A stretch of DNA of 64,000 bases from Leptolyngbyaceae cyanobacterium. GTDB taxonomy: Bacteria > Cyanobacteriota > Cyanobacteriia > Cyanobacteriales > Aerosakkonemataceae. The notes below the pieces were generated by a model that was given only the letters and a program-made list of their open reading frames with translations, searched no databases and was not told the DNA's origin. The stretch spans positions 57,257 to 121,256 of the forward strand of contig DATNQN010000075.1 in assembly GCA_036703985.1 (NCBI GenBank), written 5' to 3'. Made by a program: the position numbers and the translations under genes. Positions 9,240 to 17,561 of this stretch are shown piece by piece. Positions within the stretch are counted from its first letter, which is position 1. Every line of letters starts with the position of its first letter.

Positions 9240-9578
9240 TCAGGATTCACTACTTCCATGCTTGGGAGAAATTTCACTCACAATGTCATAACAACCAGTG
9301 ATCGGTGGTTTAGCAAATAAATGATTTATCTCCTTCAAGATAGCTTCTATCATTTCATTTTGATTAGCTTTCATATCTTCCTCACTCTCCCAAAGAATAA
9401 TCGCAATACCTTTGTCAGTTCCCGGTTCTTGCAATAAGTAAGACCCTTTGAAACCTTGTGAATAATTGGAAACAGCTTTTTCATAAAGTTGTTCCGCTTC
9501 TGGAAATTTGCCTGGTTTAAACTCTCCTATGGCAACGTAAGCACACTTATACTTAAGAAAATCTTGAAACTCGGACAT
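9240..9578 (-). CDS. ABM-like dimeric alpha/beta-barrel protein
   Basis: About 112 residues starting MSEFQDFLKYKCAYVAIGEF. I chose the ATG at 9578 rather than the longer frame to 9692 because AAGGAGCAAGTC lies just before it, while the upstream codons resemble spacer and overlap the promoter of the divergent dehydrogenase. The pattern of strand (CAYVAIGEFKPG), helix (EAEQLYEKAVSNYS) and strand (IAIILWESEEDMKAN) fits the antibiotic-biosynthesis-monooxygenase fold, used by small oxygenases and sensor-like proteins. Substrate unknown. Confidence 0.65.
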   Translation of the reverse strand: MSEFQDFLKYKCAYVAIGEFKPGKFPEAEQLYEKAVSNYSQGFKGSYLLQEPGTDKGIAIILWESEEDMKANQNEMIEAILKEINHLFAKPPITGCYDIVSEISPKHGSSES

Positions 9579-9674
9579 GACTTGCTCCTTGGGTGATATA
9601 CTCCGAACGCTGAACCTCACAGGTACAGAGTTGCTTATACAAAGTTTAATATTAACTGTAATTCGGTAATAAAG

Positions 9675-11153
9675 ATGAGTACACTTAACCAAGTTAAAAA
9701 TTATATAAATGGTGAGTGGTTGGCATCCAGCGCTAACAACTACTTGGATGTCATTAACCCTGCTACTGCTGAGGTGTTAGCTGCCGTACCGTTGTCCCCC
9801 GCCACCGAAGTGGACAAAGCCGCCATCGCAGCCGCAGATGCTTTTGTCAGTTGGCGGCGAATTCCACCTACCGATCGAGTGCAGTATTTGTTTAAATTGA
9901 AGAATCTGCTAGAAGAACATTTTGAAGATTTAGCAAAAACAATTACCCTCGAATGCGGCAAAACTTTAGCTGAGTCGAAAGGTGAAATGCGTCGCGCCAT
10001 TGAAAATGTAGAAGTTGCTTGCGGCATTCCCATCTTAATGCAGGGAGATTATTTAGAAGATGTGGCGCGAGGAATTGACGAATTTATGATCCGTCAACCA
10101 TTGGGAGTAACGGCGATTATTGCACCGTTTAATTTTCCTGGCATGATTCCTTTTTGGTTTATGCCTTATGCTTTGGCTTGCGGTAATACTACTATAGTCA
10201 AACCATCGGAAAAAGTACCCCTGACCATGCAAAAAGTAGTTCAATTAATAGAGCAAACTGGTTTACCGAAAGGGGTAATAAATTTAGTTAACGGTGCAAA
10301 AGAAGTAGTAGGTGCTATTTTAGACCATCCAACTATTCGCGCCATTAGTTTTGTTGGTTCTACCCCTGTGGCGCAGTATGTTTACAGTCGCGCTGCTGCT
10401 AATGGTAAACGCGCTCAATGTCAGGGAGGAGCAAAAAATCCCATTATCGTGTTACCCGATGCTGATTGGAAAAATACGATTAGAATTACAGCAGATAGCG
10501 CTTTTGGTTGTGCGGGGCAACGATGTCTAGCCGCATCTTTAGCAGTAACAGTTGGGGAAGCTCGCGATATATTTACAGAAGCAATTACTGAGGTAGCCCA
10601 AAAACGAATTGTTGGTTTTGGTTTGGATGAAAATGTGGAAATGGGGCCAGTAATTACTCAGGAAAGTAAAAATAGAATCGAAGGATTAATTGAAAAAGGA
10701 ATTAATGAAGGGGCAACTGCTTTAGTAGATGGTCGTCACCCCCAAGTTTCTGGTTACGAACAAGGTAATTTTATTCGACCAACGATTTTACAGAATATCA
10801 ATCCTCATAGTGAAATTGCCAGCACGGAAATTTTTGGCCCGGTGCTGGGATTGATTCACGTAGATACAATTGATGATGCGATCGCCCTCGTGAATAATAG
10901 TAATTGGGGCAACATGGCTTGTTTGTTTACTACCAGTGGGGCAGCAGCGCGTAAATTTCGTTACGAAGCTGATGCTGGCAACATCGGTATTAATATTGGC
11001 GTCGCCGCACCGATGGCCTTTTTTCCTTTCAGTGGTTGGAAAGCCAGCTTCTTTGGTGACTTACACGGACAAGGAAAGCACGCTGTAGAATTTTTTACCC
11101 AAACTAAGGTAGTAGTGGAACGTTGGCCTAAAGAATGGTCGCGTCAGTTTTAA
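9675..11153 (+). CDS. mmsA: CoA-acylating methylmalonate-semialdehyde dehydrogenase family protein
   Basis: A 492-residue NAD(P)-dependent aldehyde dehydrogenase. The catalytic cysteine is Cys284 in GQRCLAAS, and the NAD-binding motif [12 protein letters not shown] is present. The C-terminus ([18 protein letters not shown]) and the [10 protein letters not shown] and [11 protein letters not shown] segments match MmsA/IolA enzymes, which oxidise malonate or methylmalonate semialdehyde to acetyl- or propionyl-CoA in valine, inositol or beta-alanine breakdown. No other gene of those pathways is beside it, so the physiological substrate is open. It is divergent from the ABM-like gene. Confidence 0.85.
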   Translation: MSTLNQVKNYINGEWLASSANNYLDVINPATAEVLAAVPLSPATEVDKAAIAAADAFVSWRRIPPTDRVQYLFKLKNLLEEHFEDLAKTITLECGKTLAESKGEMRRAIENVEVACGIPILMQGDYLEDVARGIDEFMIRQPLGVTAIIAPFNFPGMIPFWFMPYALACGNTTIVKPSEKVPLTMQKVVQLIEQTGLPKGVINLVNGAKEVVGAILDHPTIRAISFVGSTPVAQYVYSRAAANGKRAQCQGGAKNPIIVLPDADWKNTIRITADSAFGCAGQRCLAASLAVTVGEARDIFTEAITEVAQKRIVGFGLDENVEMGPVITQESKNRIEGLIEKGINEGATALVDGRHPQVSGYEQGNFIRPTILQNINPHSEIASTEIFGPVLGLIHVDTIDDAIALVNNSNWGNMACLFTTSGAAARKFRYEADAGNIGINIGVAAPMAFFPFSGWKASFFGDLHGQGKHAVEFFTQTKVVVERWPKEWSRQF

Positions 11154-11231
11154 GTTGAGAGAGTAACTTATTTTTAGAAGCTTATGGTTAATAATTAGGA
11201 ATTTATGGCTGTTTTTGGAGCCACCCAATTA

Positions 11232-11372
11232 TTAACAACCTGATTTCTCTGCCCTTCTTTTTAAAGCTGCAAGTAACTGGGGTTTTACTTCTTTAACCCA
11301 TGACTCAAAGTTTAAATGGTAATTGTTATCACTAACGGGTTTTTGTCCAGAATGTTCAACTGTGTTATTCAT
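11232..11372 (-). CDS. Possible 46-aa small protein
   Basis: The frame runs from ATG at 11372 to TAA at 11232. The protein starts MNNTVEHSGQKPVSDNNY, continues HLNFESWVKEVKPQLLAAL and ends KRRAEKSGC. It has a plausible amphipathic helix with a basic end and a biased third position. AAGGCC lies 4-9 bases before the ATG, a weak ribosome site. No family recognised. It could be a chance frame; protein-like composition is the only argument. Confidence 0.4.
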   Translation of the reverse strand: MNNTVEHSGQKPVSDNNYHLNFESWVKEVKPQLLAALKRRAEKSGC

Positions 11373-11770
11373 TTGGCCTTGTGGTTCAAATTTTCTTATA
11401 ACTAGCTTCATATAATCTTATACTGTTCGTCATATATCTCAAGGCGTACTATATGTGAAAAAATGCAAAAAATGCAACTATACAATGCAAAATAGCGATG
11501 GATGAAATTTTAGTTTATGATCTATTTGAACTTTGATTAAAAAATGTTTTTTACGACACAAAATATAAAAAACGGTTTTTTTTCAGATTAGTAACAAAAA
11601 TGTGTAAGATAGTGCTAGCTAAAGCAAGAGCTTGGTAAGTTGCGTTTGATGTTAATATCCAGTGTAATTACAAGTTTAATATTTAAAACACCGAATTAAT
11701 CTTGAAATTAATATTATTTGAGACCAACTTGAAAAAAACAGTCCAGTTCGTCATCCGGCAAGTATCGTAG

Positions 11771-11804
11771 AGTGTAGAAACGTTGTATGCCGCGTTTCTA
11801 CACT
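11771..11804. repeat. Perfect 12-bp hairpin AGTGTAGAAACG / CGTTTCTACACT
   Basis: A 10-base loop separates two exact complementary 12-mers 20 bases beyond the stop codon of the glycosyltransferase (minus strand). It may act as its terminator. It resembles the TAGAGACG...CATCTCTA hairpins at 22344 and 25606. Confidence 0.65.
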
Positions 11805-11823
11805 AGTTTCAGGTAATGCACCT

Positions 11824-12789
11824 TTAATTTTTAGATATATCTAATGGAAAAGGTGAAATATTCCCAGATGTTAGTACAGAATTACTGGCACACAATTCTT
11901 TTGTATTTTCTATGTTTGGATGCTGTATATTTGGTGAATTTAACTCTTTTATTAAGATAGGTGGTGTGAGTTGCACCATGCAATTTTTCATTTCCCAAAC
12001 TTTCAGCACTATTAGATATTCATAGAATGCTTGCAATATGCACCAAGTAAATCCCGCAGCGCCATCCAAAAAACTACCTAAAATAAAATACATATATAAA
12101 AAGCGCACCAAAGGTCTGCCTGGTAATCGCAAAGATAAATCTTTTAAGGCGCGGCGTCTTTCGATTTCTGTGCGACCGAAAAATAAGTCGCGCCAATTTA
12201 CTTTTCCTGTATTTAGTTGATAAAGAGTTTCCTTGGCTTCATCAGTAGAATAGCGATTGTGTTTTTCGATCCAACGACTAAATCCTTTACCACAAGTATA
12301 ATGAGGATAGGTTTCTTTTAAAAAGCTGGTTTTCCCATTGCAAATTTCCCTTTCTGCATGACCGTAATCGGAAAACCAAACACTATTTTTGCGTAATAAT
12401 CGCAATTGATAGCGGGGATATTGAGTGCTGCGGCGAATCCATTTTCCCATGAACATCACTCGTTCTGCCACATAGTAGCCGATATAGTTTAGGTTTTGGA
12501 TTGCTTGTAAGCATTCATTAAATAGTTGTGGTGCCATGCGTTCATCTGCTTCTAGGATGTACACCCATTCGTGTTTGGTGGGGATGTTTTGCAGCATCCA
12601 AGTGCGTTGTTTGCCATGACTTTCAAATTTATGTTGCACGATGCGAACGGGGTAGTTGCTGGCAATTTCTACAGTGCGATCGCTACTGAAAGAATCTACT
12701 ACAATGACATCATCGGATAGCATGGCTGATTCAATGCAAGCGGCGATATCGATTTCTTCGTTATGGGTGAGTATGTAAATTGAAAACAT
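11824..12789 (-). CDS. Family 2 glycosyltransferase
   Basis: A 321-residue GT2 enzyme. The N-terminal nucleotide-sugar fold (SIYILTHNEEIDIAACIES, VIVVDSFSSDRTVEIA) and the EADERM metal-binding segment (DxD-like) are clear. GMP-type hydrophobic helices near 235-270 (RFLYMYFILGSFLDGAAGFTW) suggest membrane association. Proteins with this order resemble LgtF/WaaE-type lipopolysaccharide or exopolysaccharide core transferases. The last ~50 residues are polar and without family features. It stands alone, so the glycan it builds is unknown. Confidence 0.85.
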   Translation of the reverse strand: MFSIYILTHNEEIDIAACIESAMLSDDVIVVDSFSSDRTVEIASNYPVRIVQHKFESHGKQRTWMLQNIPTKHEWVYILEADERMAPQLFNECLQAIQNLNYIGYYVAERVMFMGKWIRRSTQYPRYQLRLLRKNSVWFSDYGHAEREICNGKTSFLKETYPHYTCGKGFSRWIEKHNRYSTDEAKETLYQLNTGKVNWRDLFFGRTEIERRRALKDLSLRLPGRPLVRFLYMYFILGSFLDGAAGFTWCILQAFYEYLIVLKVWEMKNCMVQLTPPILIKELNSPNIQHPNIENTKELCASNSVLTSGNISPFPLDISKN

Positions 12790-12935
12790 AGACCGTTGAA
12801 AATTTAAAGATTGTTTAAAGAGAATAGGCTTTCTAGTGCCGAGAAATTAATTACAACTTGAGTAGATATCTTTCCGTAGTACGAATGTCTGAGGTGTTCG
12901 CACATCTTTACGATCGGTAACGTTTTGGGCAAACT

Positions 12936-13127
12936 CTAATTATTTTTTAATTGGCGCGATTCTTGCTTAACCAAACCGTTCATTGCTGCTTCTTGCAATG
13001 TTATAAAGGCATTTAAGTCTTGGTTATTGTATTTGGTTTTTAACAACTGTCGCAGTTGGTTTTCTGCTTCTATAGTTAGATAACCAGTTAAAAGAGCTTG
13101 TTGGACAATTTCGTGAATGAGAAGCAT
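12936..13127 (-). CDS. Small helical protein, possible antitoxin-like partner of the retropepsin gene
   Basis: 63 residues, MLLIHEIVQQALLTGYL to KQESRQLKNN, all helical. The ATG at 13127 is preferred over the frame opening at 13193 because the extra codons lie in a GCGATCGC-rich spacer. Small helical proteins of this look are frequent neighbours of retropepsin-like aspartyl proteases in cyanobacteria and are treated as toxin-antitoxin-like pairs. The upstream protease gene is on the same strand, about 100 bp away. Function inferred only from context. Confidence 0.5.
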   Translation of the reverse strand: MLLIHEIVQQALLTGYLTIEAENQLRQLLKTKYNNQDLNAFITLQEAAMNGLVKQESRQLKNN

Positions 13128-13229
13128 AATTAAACTGATTTTTGATAGAACATAATTACGTGATAATGTTACGCATCGCTGGCGCGATCGCACTTCTATT
13201 GCAATTATGGATTCAGCGAATTAACCTTT

Positions 13230-13673
13230 CTACAAAATCGTCAAATAAGTTTCAGTTGGACTAATGGGTAAAGGCTTCAATGTTTGATTTTGCAGATCGA
13301 TTTCTAACCCCAAAGATTCCAAAGGAATTACTCCCAAAAGCGGATCGCCACCTCCCGGTAACTCCAAACACTCGAACGTTCCTTCCCGATCGAACATAGA
13401 GATTTTAGCATCTTGGAAAATTCGGGCTTTGCCAATTCCCATTGCTGTTGCTACGTCTACTTCTTTGAGTAGTTTTAGTCCCAATTTGGCGATCGCTTCC
13501 GGCGGTAAACACAAAGTAGTGGCTCCCGTGTCTACCAATACATTTTTAAGCGTTATAGACCGGATTTGTTCTGGTGAAATTGTCCCATCTTCTGCTCGAA
13601 TTTGGTCGGCGCGATTAACGATTGTCAGAGTTGCGAAAACTTTTCCCATTTCGTTGTTGCTTTTAATTTGCAT
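13230..13673 (-). CDS. Retropepsin-like (clan AA) aspartyl protease
   Basis: A 147-residue single-domain protein with the aspartyl protease motif VDTGATTLCLP (Asp48-Thr49-Gly50) and the later hydrophobic strand GVIPLESLGLEID that completes the retropepsin half-domain. Such proteins would work as homodimers, each giving one Asp. Upstream of the ATG at 13673 there is a strong GGAGG site. The cyanobacterial family is often found in toxin-antitoxin-rich islands; substrates are not known. Confidence 0.8.
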   Translation of the reverse strand: MQIKSNNEMGKVFATLTIVNRADQIRAEDGTISPEQIRSITLKNVLVDTGATTLCLPPEAIAKLGLKLLKEVDVATAMGIGKARIFQDAKISMFDREGTFECLELPGGGDPLLGVIPLESLGLEIDLQNQTLKPLPISPTETYLTIL

Positions 13674-13819
13674 CTTTTTTCCTCCTGAATAGTCGGAGTT
13701 ATTACCTCCTTTAATTGTACTTGATATTGAACTATAAGAAGAAGGTTATTAGAAAAATTATGCGATCGCATTTCGATTAATTACAGGTAGGCATATCGCT
13801 TGCAACTGTATTTGGCAAA

Positions 13820-13865
13820 AAAAATGCCATAATAGTCAGGTGAATTCGAGATTGCTTGTCATAAG
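13820..13865 (+). repeat. 46-bp boundary/promoter repeat, copy 1
   Basis: An exact 46-base match to 14905-14950 (AAAAATGCCATAATAGTCAG, continuing to TGTCATAAG). Each copy lies upstream of the first gene of a small two- to three-gene cassette: 59 bp before the 13925 gene, 13 bp before the 14964 gene. Weaker similarity extends ~25 bases upstream. GCCATAATAG could provide a -10 box (CATAAT). This suggests cassette duplication with a shared promoter. Confidence 0.75.
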
Positions 13866-13924
13866 AGCGAAGTTAACTAATTAACCCGTAATTACCGCAA
13901 GTTTTGGAGCAAAAGGAAAATTGA

Positions 13925-14134
13925 ATGAACGTCCAAGAAACCATTACTGTTGAAAGCATAAGGAACATTTCGGGAGAGGATTTTTTGAGCTTGTTACGAC
14001 AAAAATCTGCGATCGCAGTGCAATTTCCCAACGGAGAATCGCTAATCGTACAAGCGAAAGTTGAACTAGCGCCATTACCCATATTGGATGGGTATGTACC
14101 GCAAGGATGGAAAGAGGAAATTTACAAGCTTTGA
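13925..14134 (+). CDS. 69-aa hypothetical protein of a toxin-antitoxin-like cassette
   Basis: MNVQETITVESIRNISGEDF to EEIYKL. A short acidic protein with a beta-rich centre (AIAVQFPNGESLIVQAKVEL). No family recognised. It follows the duplicated 46-bp boundary sequence and precedes the PBECR-like/DUF2283 pair on the same strand (54 bp gap), so it is likely transcribed with them. An antitoxin or accessory role is a guess from position. Confidence 0.55.
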   Translation: MNVQETITVESIRNISGEDFLSLLRQKSAIAVQFPNGESLIVQAKVELAPLPILDGYVPQGWKEEIYKL

Positions 14135-14188
14135 AACAACTCTGTAGGATAAAAGAGAGCGTGCGGTAATGAGTGGTGCTGGGGAACT

Positions 14189-14518
14189 GTGGCAACAAGA
14201 TTTTTTTGTTCGTATCTTGATGGTGAGGTCGAACTGACAGAGGAACGGGAATCGCATATTGCCGATCGACATCCCGATCTACTACCAACGTATTATGAAA
14301 GAATTGCTGAAACTCTAGCTGACCCCGATGAGGTTCGGTGCGATGTGCGTTTTGAGAATACAATCTTATTCTCGCGGCATTATGATAAAGGGCGTAGAGG
14401 TAGGTATGTTGTAGTAGCAGTAGTAACTGATTCATTTCCCGAAGTACGAAATTGGATCGTGACAGCTTACATCAGCAAAACAATAACTCAAGGTGAAATA
14501 ATATGGCAGCGAAATTAA
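14189..14518 (+). CDS. PBECR/RelE-like nuclease-fold protein (putative toxin)
   Basis: 109 residues starting at GTG 14189. The sequence has an ERESHIADRHPDLLP helix with a conserved-type H-x3-R-H, then DPDEVRC, a strand with YDKGRRGRYVVVAVV and a final WIVTAYISK. This order (helix with HxxxRH, DPD, R-x-VVV, TAY) is that of phage Barnase-EndoU-ColicinE5/D-RelE-like nucleases. The stop overlaps the next gene by 16 bases, a translational-coupling arrangement usual for toxin-antitoxin pairs. The family call is by eye; confirm with a profile search. Confidence 0.6.
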   Translation: MATRFFCSYLDGEVELTEERESHIADRHPDLLPTYYERIAETLADPDEVRCDVRFENTILFSRHYDKGRRGRYVVVAVVTDSFPEVRNWIVTAYISKTITQGEIIWQRN

Positions 14519-14742
14519 CTGTTGAATACGATCGAGTGGGTGATATTCTCTACATAAACAAATGTTCTCCTTATGCAGAACAAGAATCAGCGGAAATTGA
14601 ATACGGAATTGTTGCTCGTCTTAATCCCGTAACTGAGGAAATTGAAAATTTGGAAGTAATGTTTTTCTCGAAGCGTTTTCAGGAAAGTAATGTTTTTGAA
14701 CTACCAATTATGGCAGATTTACATCTATCGCTGAAAGCTTAA
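14503..14742 (+). CDS. DUF2283 family protein (putative antitoxin)
   Basis: 79 residues. YDRVGDILYINKCSPYAEQESAEI followed by IVARLNPVTEEIENLEVMFF is the DUF2283 pattern (YD-x2-D-x-LYI ... E-x-G-x-xxR-x-NP-x-T-x-E-I). DUF2283 proteins are small and commonly encoded with DUF4258- or RelE-like toxins. The ATG overlaps the end of the upstream nuclease-like gene by 16 bases. Confidence 0.8.
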   Translation: MAAKLTVEYDRVGDILYINKCSPYAEQESAEIEYGIVARLNPVTEEIENLEVMFFSKRFQESNVFELPIMADLHLSLKA

Positions 14743-14766
14743 GAAGGGATTTGGAATTGATGTGAG

Positions 14767-14797
14767 GCGATCGCGTAGAATTTATTTGAAAGTATCG
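14767..14797 (+). pseudogene. 31-bp scrap of a DUF5615 gene end
   Basis: GCGATCGCGTAGAATTTATT, continuing to AAGTATCG, is identical to 15587-15617, where it encodes the last residues (RDRVEFI stop) of the DUF5615 gene plus 8 bases beyond. Here no upstream reading frame remains. The simplest reading is that an ancestral DUF433/DUF5615 cassette stood here and lost its body, leaving only the end. Confidence 0.55.
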
Positions 14798-14904
14798 TAT
14801 CGTTAGCGTAGCCTGCCGTAGGCATTCGTACTTCAATTAATCCCCAAAATCGATAATGCTACGCTTTCATCAAGCACTTGCAATTGAATTTGGCAAAAGA
14901 TACC

Positions 14905-14950
14905 AAAAATGCCATAATAGTCAGGTGAATTCGAGATTGCTTGTCATAAG
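14905..14950 (+). repeat. 46-bp boundary/promoter repeat, copy 2
   Basis: Exact copy of 13820-13865; see that entry. It ends 13 bases before the DUF433 ATG, so it holds the likely promoter and leader of the DUF433-DUF5615 operon. Confidence 0.75.
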
Positions 14951-14963
14951 GTACTAAGCAAAG

Positions 14964-15305
14964 ATGGCTATTCAAAGCGTAATTTCCGAACATATTGAAA
15001 TCACTCCTGGTGTTTGTGGCGGTAAACCACGTATTGCCGGACATCGAATTAAAGTGCAGGATGTTGTGATTTGGCACGAAAGCATGGGAATGTCTCCTGA
15101 TGAAATCGTGTATCATTATCCAAGTATTACCTTGGCTGATGTATATGCAGCTTTGGCGTATTATCACGACCATATCCAAGAAATCCGACAACAGATTGAT
15201 GAAGATGAAAAATTTGTGCGGGAGTTGGAGGCTAAAACTCCTTCTTTGGTTCAGCAAAAACTAAGGAAGCAAAATGTCAAGAACGATTCGATTTCACCTG
15301 GATGA
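14964..15305 (+). CDS. DUF433 family antitoxin
   Basis: 113 residues. ITPGVCGGKPRIAGHRIKVQDVV followed by MSPDEIVYHYPSITLADVYAALAYYHDH is the DUF433 signature: a winged-helix-like domain used by VapB-type antitoxins. The C-terminal tail (about 80-113) is charged and probably wraps the toxin. It overlaps the DUF5615 toxin gene by 32 bases. Autoregulation through the upstream repeat is likely for such operons but is not shown by the sequence. Confidence 0.88.
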   Translation: MAIQSVISEHIEITPGVCGGKPRIAGHRIKVQDVVIWHESMGMSPDEIVYHYPSITLADVYAALAYYHDHIQEIRQQIDEDEKFVRELEAKTPSLVQQKLRKQNVKNDSISPG

Positions 15306-15609
15306 GAATGTTAGCAATTCCATAGCAGATAGCCTACGAAGACGTGGGATTGATGTAACTACCACACCAGAACAAGGACTTATTTCTGCACCAGATGAGG
15401 AACAACTAGCTTTTGCAATTTCTCAGGAACGAGTAATTTTTACCCAAGACGCAGATTTTTTACGGCTAAATCAAGCTGGTGCTACTCACACTGGAATTGC
15501 TTTCTGTCGTAAGAATACTCGGTCAATTGGCGAAATTGTGAGCGGGTTGATTTTAATCTGGGAGTGCCTTGAACCAGAGGAAATGCGCGATCGCGTAGAA
15601 TTTATTTGA
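15274..15609 (+). CDS. DUF5615 PIN-like toxin
   Basis: 111 residues: IRFHLDENVSNSIADSLRRRGIDV at the start and RVIFTQDADFLRL in the middle give the acidic residues of the Mut7-C/PIN-like fold (Asp and Glu in LDEN, Asp in TQDADF). DUF5615 proteins are predicted metal-dependent RNases paired with DUF433 antitoxins, exactly as here. The last 8 codons lie in the 31-bp sequence repeated at 14767. Confidence 0.88.
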   Translation: MSRTIRFHLDENVSNSIADSLRRRGIDVTTTPEQGLISAPDEEQLAFAISQERVIFTQDADFLRLNQAGATHTGIAFCRKNTRSIGEIVSGLILIWECLEPEEMRDRVEFI

Positions 15610-15731
15610 AAGTATCGATCGCACTTCGATAAATCCCAAGTAGGCGATAATGCTCCGCATCGGCTACGCCGAACGCACTTTTTCATTTATGCGCGATCGC
15701 AAAGCGTAAAGTAAATAATTGCATTCCTCTT

Positions 15732-16556
15732 TTATCGATCGCTTACAACTAAATTCAAAACTTTCTGTTGCTGTTTGCGTTTCAGCAGGGAACTAGCACC
15801 GAAAGTACCAAATGCTAATAAACCTAATGTAGAAGAAGGTTCGGGAACAGATTTTGCGGGTGGAGTTTCTTCTTGGGTAAATCCTGAATAGGTAACCTGC
15901 GGCTGTGAAAAGTTATAAAAACCGAAGCGTCCTGGTTGAAAATCACCGCTGACATCAAAGATATTTTTCCCATCAATATCAATCTTGATGCGATCTGTTT
16001 GATACAGCAGCGTGAAATCGTATTCAGTTTTATTTTTCCAACCTTTGTCGTTGCCGTAGTCTGTAGCAAGTACATCAAACTGGGTACTGTCTTTATGCGC
16101 CCAGAAGCCTGGATCGTAGTTAGTGATATTTCCGTTAACTTTGCTCAAGCTGAAACCTTCTTGAGCAGTATAGTTTCTAGTTGTTTGGCGAGCTTGCTTC
16201 CAGTCGAACAGAAGAAAGTCGAAGTCATTAGCCTTGTCGCCATTTGCAGTAATCGGCGATTGATAACCAAATACAAAGCCTATAAAATCGTCATCTAGGT
16301 GATTGACCTTAAATTTTCCGTTGATAGTCGTATTGATGAAGTTATCTGGACTGACAAAGAATGTGGGACTCCCGTTAATAGTCTGAAGAACTGAACTTCC
16401 ATCAGCAGATACAGCCCAATTGCCGTTTGCAGGTGCGCCTTCCTTTGTCCATGTTCTCAAATCTATTGGGGTTGATGCTGCATAAGCGGTAGTGCTGATG
16501 GTAATAGCAGCCAATCCCAAAGTTGTTGCTTTGATAAATGTTTGGGTAGAAATCAT
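15732..16556 (-). CDS. PEP-CTERM exported protein with thrombospondin-C-like domain
   Basis: 274 residues from ATG 16556 (GGAGAAACC upstream; the longer frame to 16694 lies in spacer). A signal peptide (about 1-27, TTAYA-A) is followed by a domain with DDDFIGFVFGYQ and FLLFDWKQARQ, the pattern of thrombospondin C-terminal (L-lectin-like, calcium-binding) domains. The C-terminus is a PEP-CTERM tag: VPEPSSTLG, a hydrophobic helix and KRKQQQK. Such proteins are processed by an exosortase and released to the cell surface or matrix. No exosortase gene is in the window. Confidence 0.85.
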   Translation of the reverse strand: MISTQTFIKATTLGLAAITISTTAYAASTPIDLRTWTKEGAPANGNWAVSADGSSVLQTINGSPTFFVSPDNFINTTINGKFKVNHLDDDFIGFVFGYQSPITANGDKANDFDFLLFDWKQARQTTRNYTAQEGFSLSKVNGNITNYDPGFWAHKDSTQFDVLATDYGNDKGWKNKTEYDFTLLYQTDRIKIDIDGKNIFDVSGDFQPGRFGFYNFSQPQVTYSGFTQEETPPAKSVPEPSSTLGLLAFGTFGASSLLKRKQQQKVLNLVVSDR

Positions 16557-16818
16557 AAACCTGGTTTCTCCAAAAAAGGGTATTTTGTGGGTGTAAAGAC
16601 TTGCTTGGCACGATCGCACATCTCCACAGGAAAGCCGATCGCACTCCGAACTGTGACCCAACCACAGCAAGCCTTGAGCTAGCTTCCTACACACCTATAT
16701 GCAAAACGCCAAACTTTTTACGCAAATCCCCAAATTTTTTTTCTGCGCCACCTGAAAGTAAAATTTTGTAACAAATCCCAGCCAAACGCATAAAAACAGA
16801 CGGCGCAACCAGATAGAT

Positions 16819-17553
16819 ATGCAGAGGTTTCTTACAACCTTGCACCAAGGTCAGAAACCCGATTTCTCAGGTCTATTTGAGACGAACGAGGAGAGAAAGA
16901 TAGTGAATGAGCGTTTCGAGGGTGCGACACCGAGGGATGAGATCGATCGGCGAATGCAACAATTTGCGATCGAAGCTCAACAGCACCCACCCCAAAGCAG
17001 TCAACGACAGCAAGCATTAAATCAACTAATAAATGAAATATTACAATCCAACCTACTTAGCCATCCCCAAAGCGGAACTTGGCCACCTAGCGTTTACCAA
17101 GACCTTTATAACGAAGCACTGCAAAGAACGTTGTTAGATATTTGTCAAAAAATTGCCAATTACAGACCCGAAAATCCCGTTATCGCCTGGGTAAATACGA
17201 TGTTGAAATACAACTTTATTGCTGTTGTTAACGAGCAAAGAGGCGGTAGAATCATTTACTTGCCATCCCTCGATGAATTAGATGCTTCAATATCTCTAGA
17301 TGCACCAGTTGAAGATTCGCAAATACTGCGACAATTTTTAGAAGAAGACCCGGAAAATTTGTTGAAGTCTGAATTCATTCGCGGTCGCCCGGAAGTAACC
17401 TTTCAATTTCTAGCTTTGGCCAGATATGTAGAAGAAAAATCTTGGGATAAACTTTCCACAGATTTGGATATTCCCATTCAGACACTTTGTAGTTTCTTCA
17501 ATCGGAAATTGCGTAATTTTATGTCTTATTTCCATAGATATTTACAGGAATAG
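16819..17553 (+). CDS. Sigma-70-like regulatory protein of the CHAT/DUF1822 cluster
   Basis: 244 residues as drawn. The body (YQDLYNEALQRTLLDICQKI, NPVIAWVNTMLKYNFIAV) resembles sigma region 2 of the degenerate ECF-like factors that accompany DUF1822 and CHAT genes in cyanobacteria. The C-terminal part (EEKSWDKLSTDLDIPIQTLCSFFNRKL) looks like a helix-turn-helix region 4. The first ~28 codons cover an interspersed repeat (AGAAACCCGATTTCTCAGGT), so the start is doubtful; GTG 16902 and ATG 16954 are alternatives. It is followed 8 bp later by the DUF1822 gene. Confidence 0.65.
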   Translation: MQRFLTTLHQGQKPDFSGLFETNEERKIVNERFEGATPRDEIDRRMQQFAIEAQQHPPQSSQRQQALNQLINEILQSNLLSHPQSGTWPPSVYQDLYNEALQRTLLDICQKIANYRPENPVIAWVNTMLKYNFIAVVNEQRGGRIIYLPSLDELDASISLDAPVEDSQILRQFLEEDPENLLKSEFIRGRPEVTFQFLALARYVEEKSWDKLSTDLDIPIQTLCSFFNRKLRNFMSYFHRYLQE

Positions 17554-17561
17554 TTAAAGCA

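Larger units (their letters stand above)
11154..11823. other. Intergenic region with one small ORF and a perfect hairpin
   Basis: About 670 A/T-rich bases. They hold a possible 46-codon gene (11232-11372, minus) and a perfect 12-bp inverted repeat at 11771-11804. Between these, runs such as AAAAAACGGTTTTTTTT (about 11566-11582) show no gene-like property. Nothing else is recognised. Confidence 0.5.
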
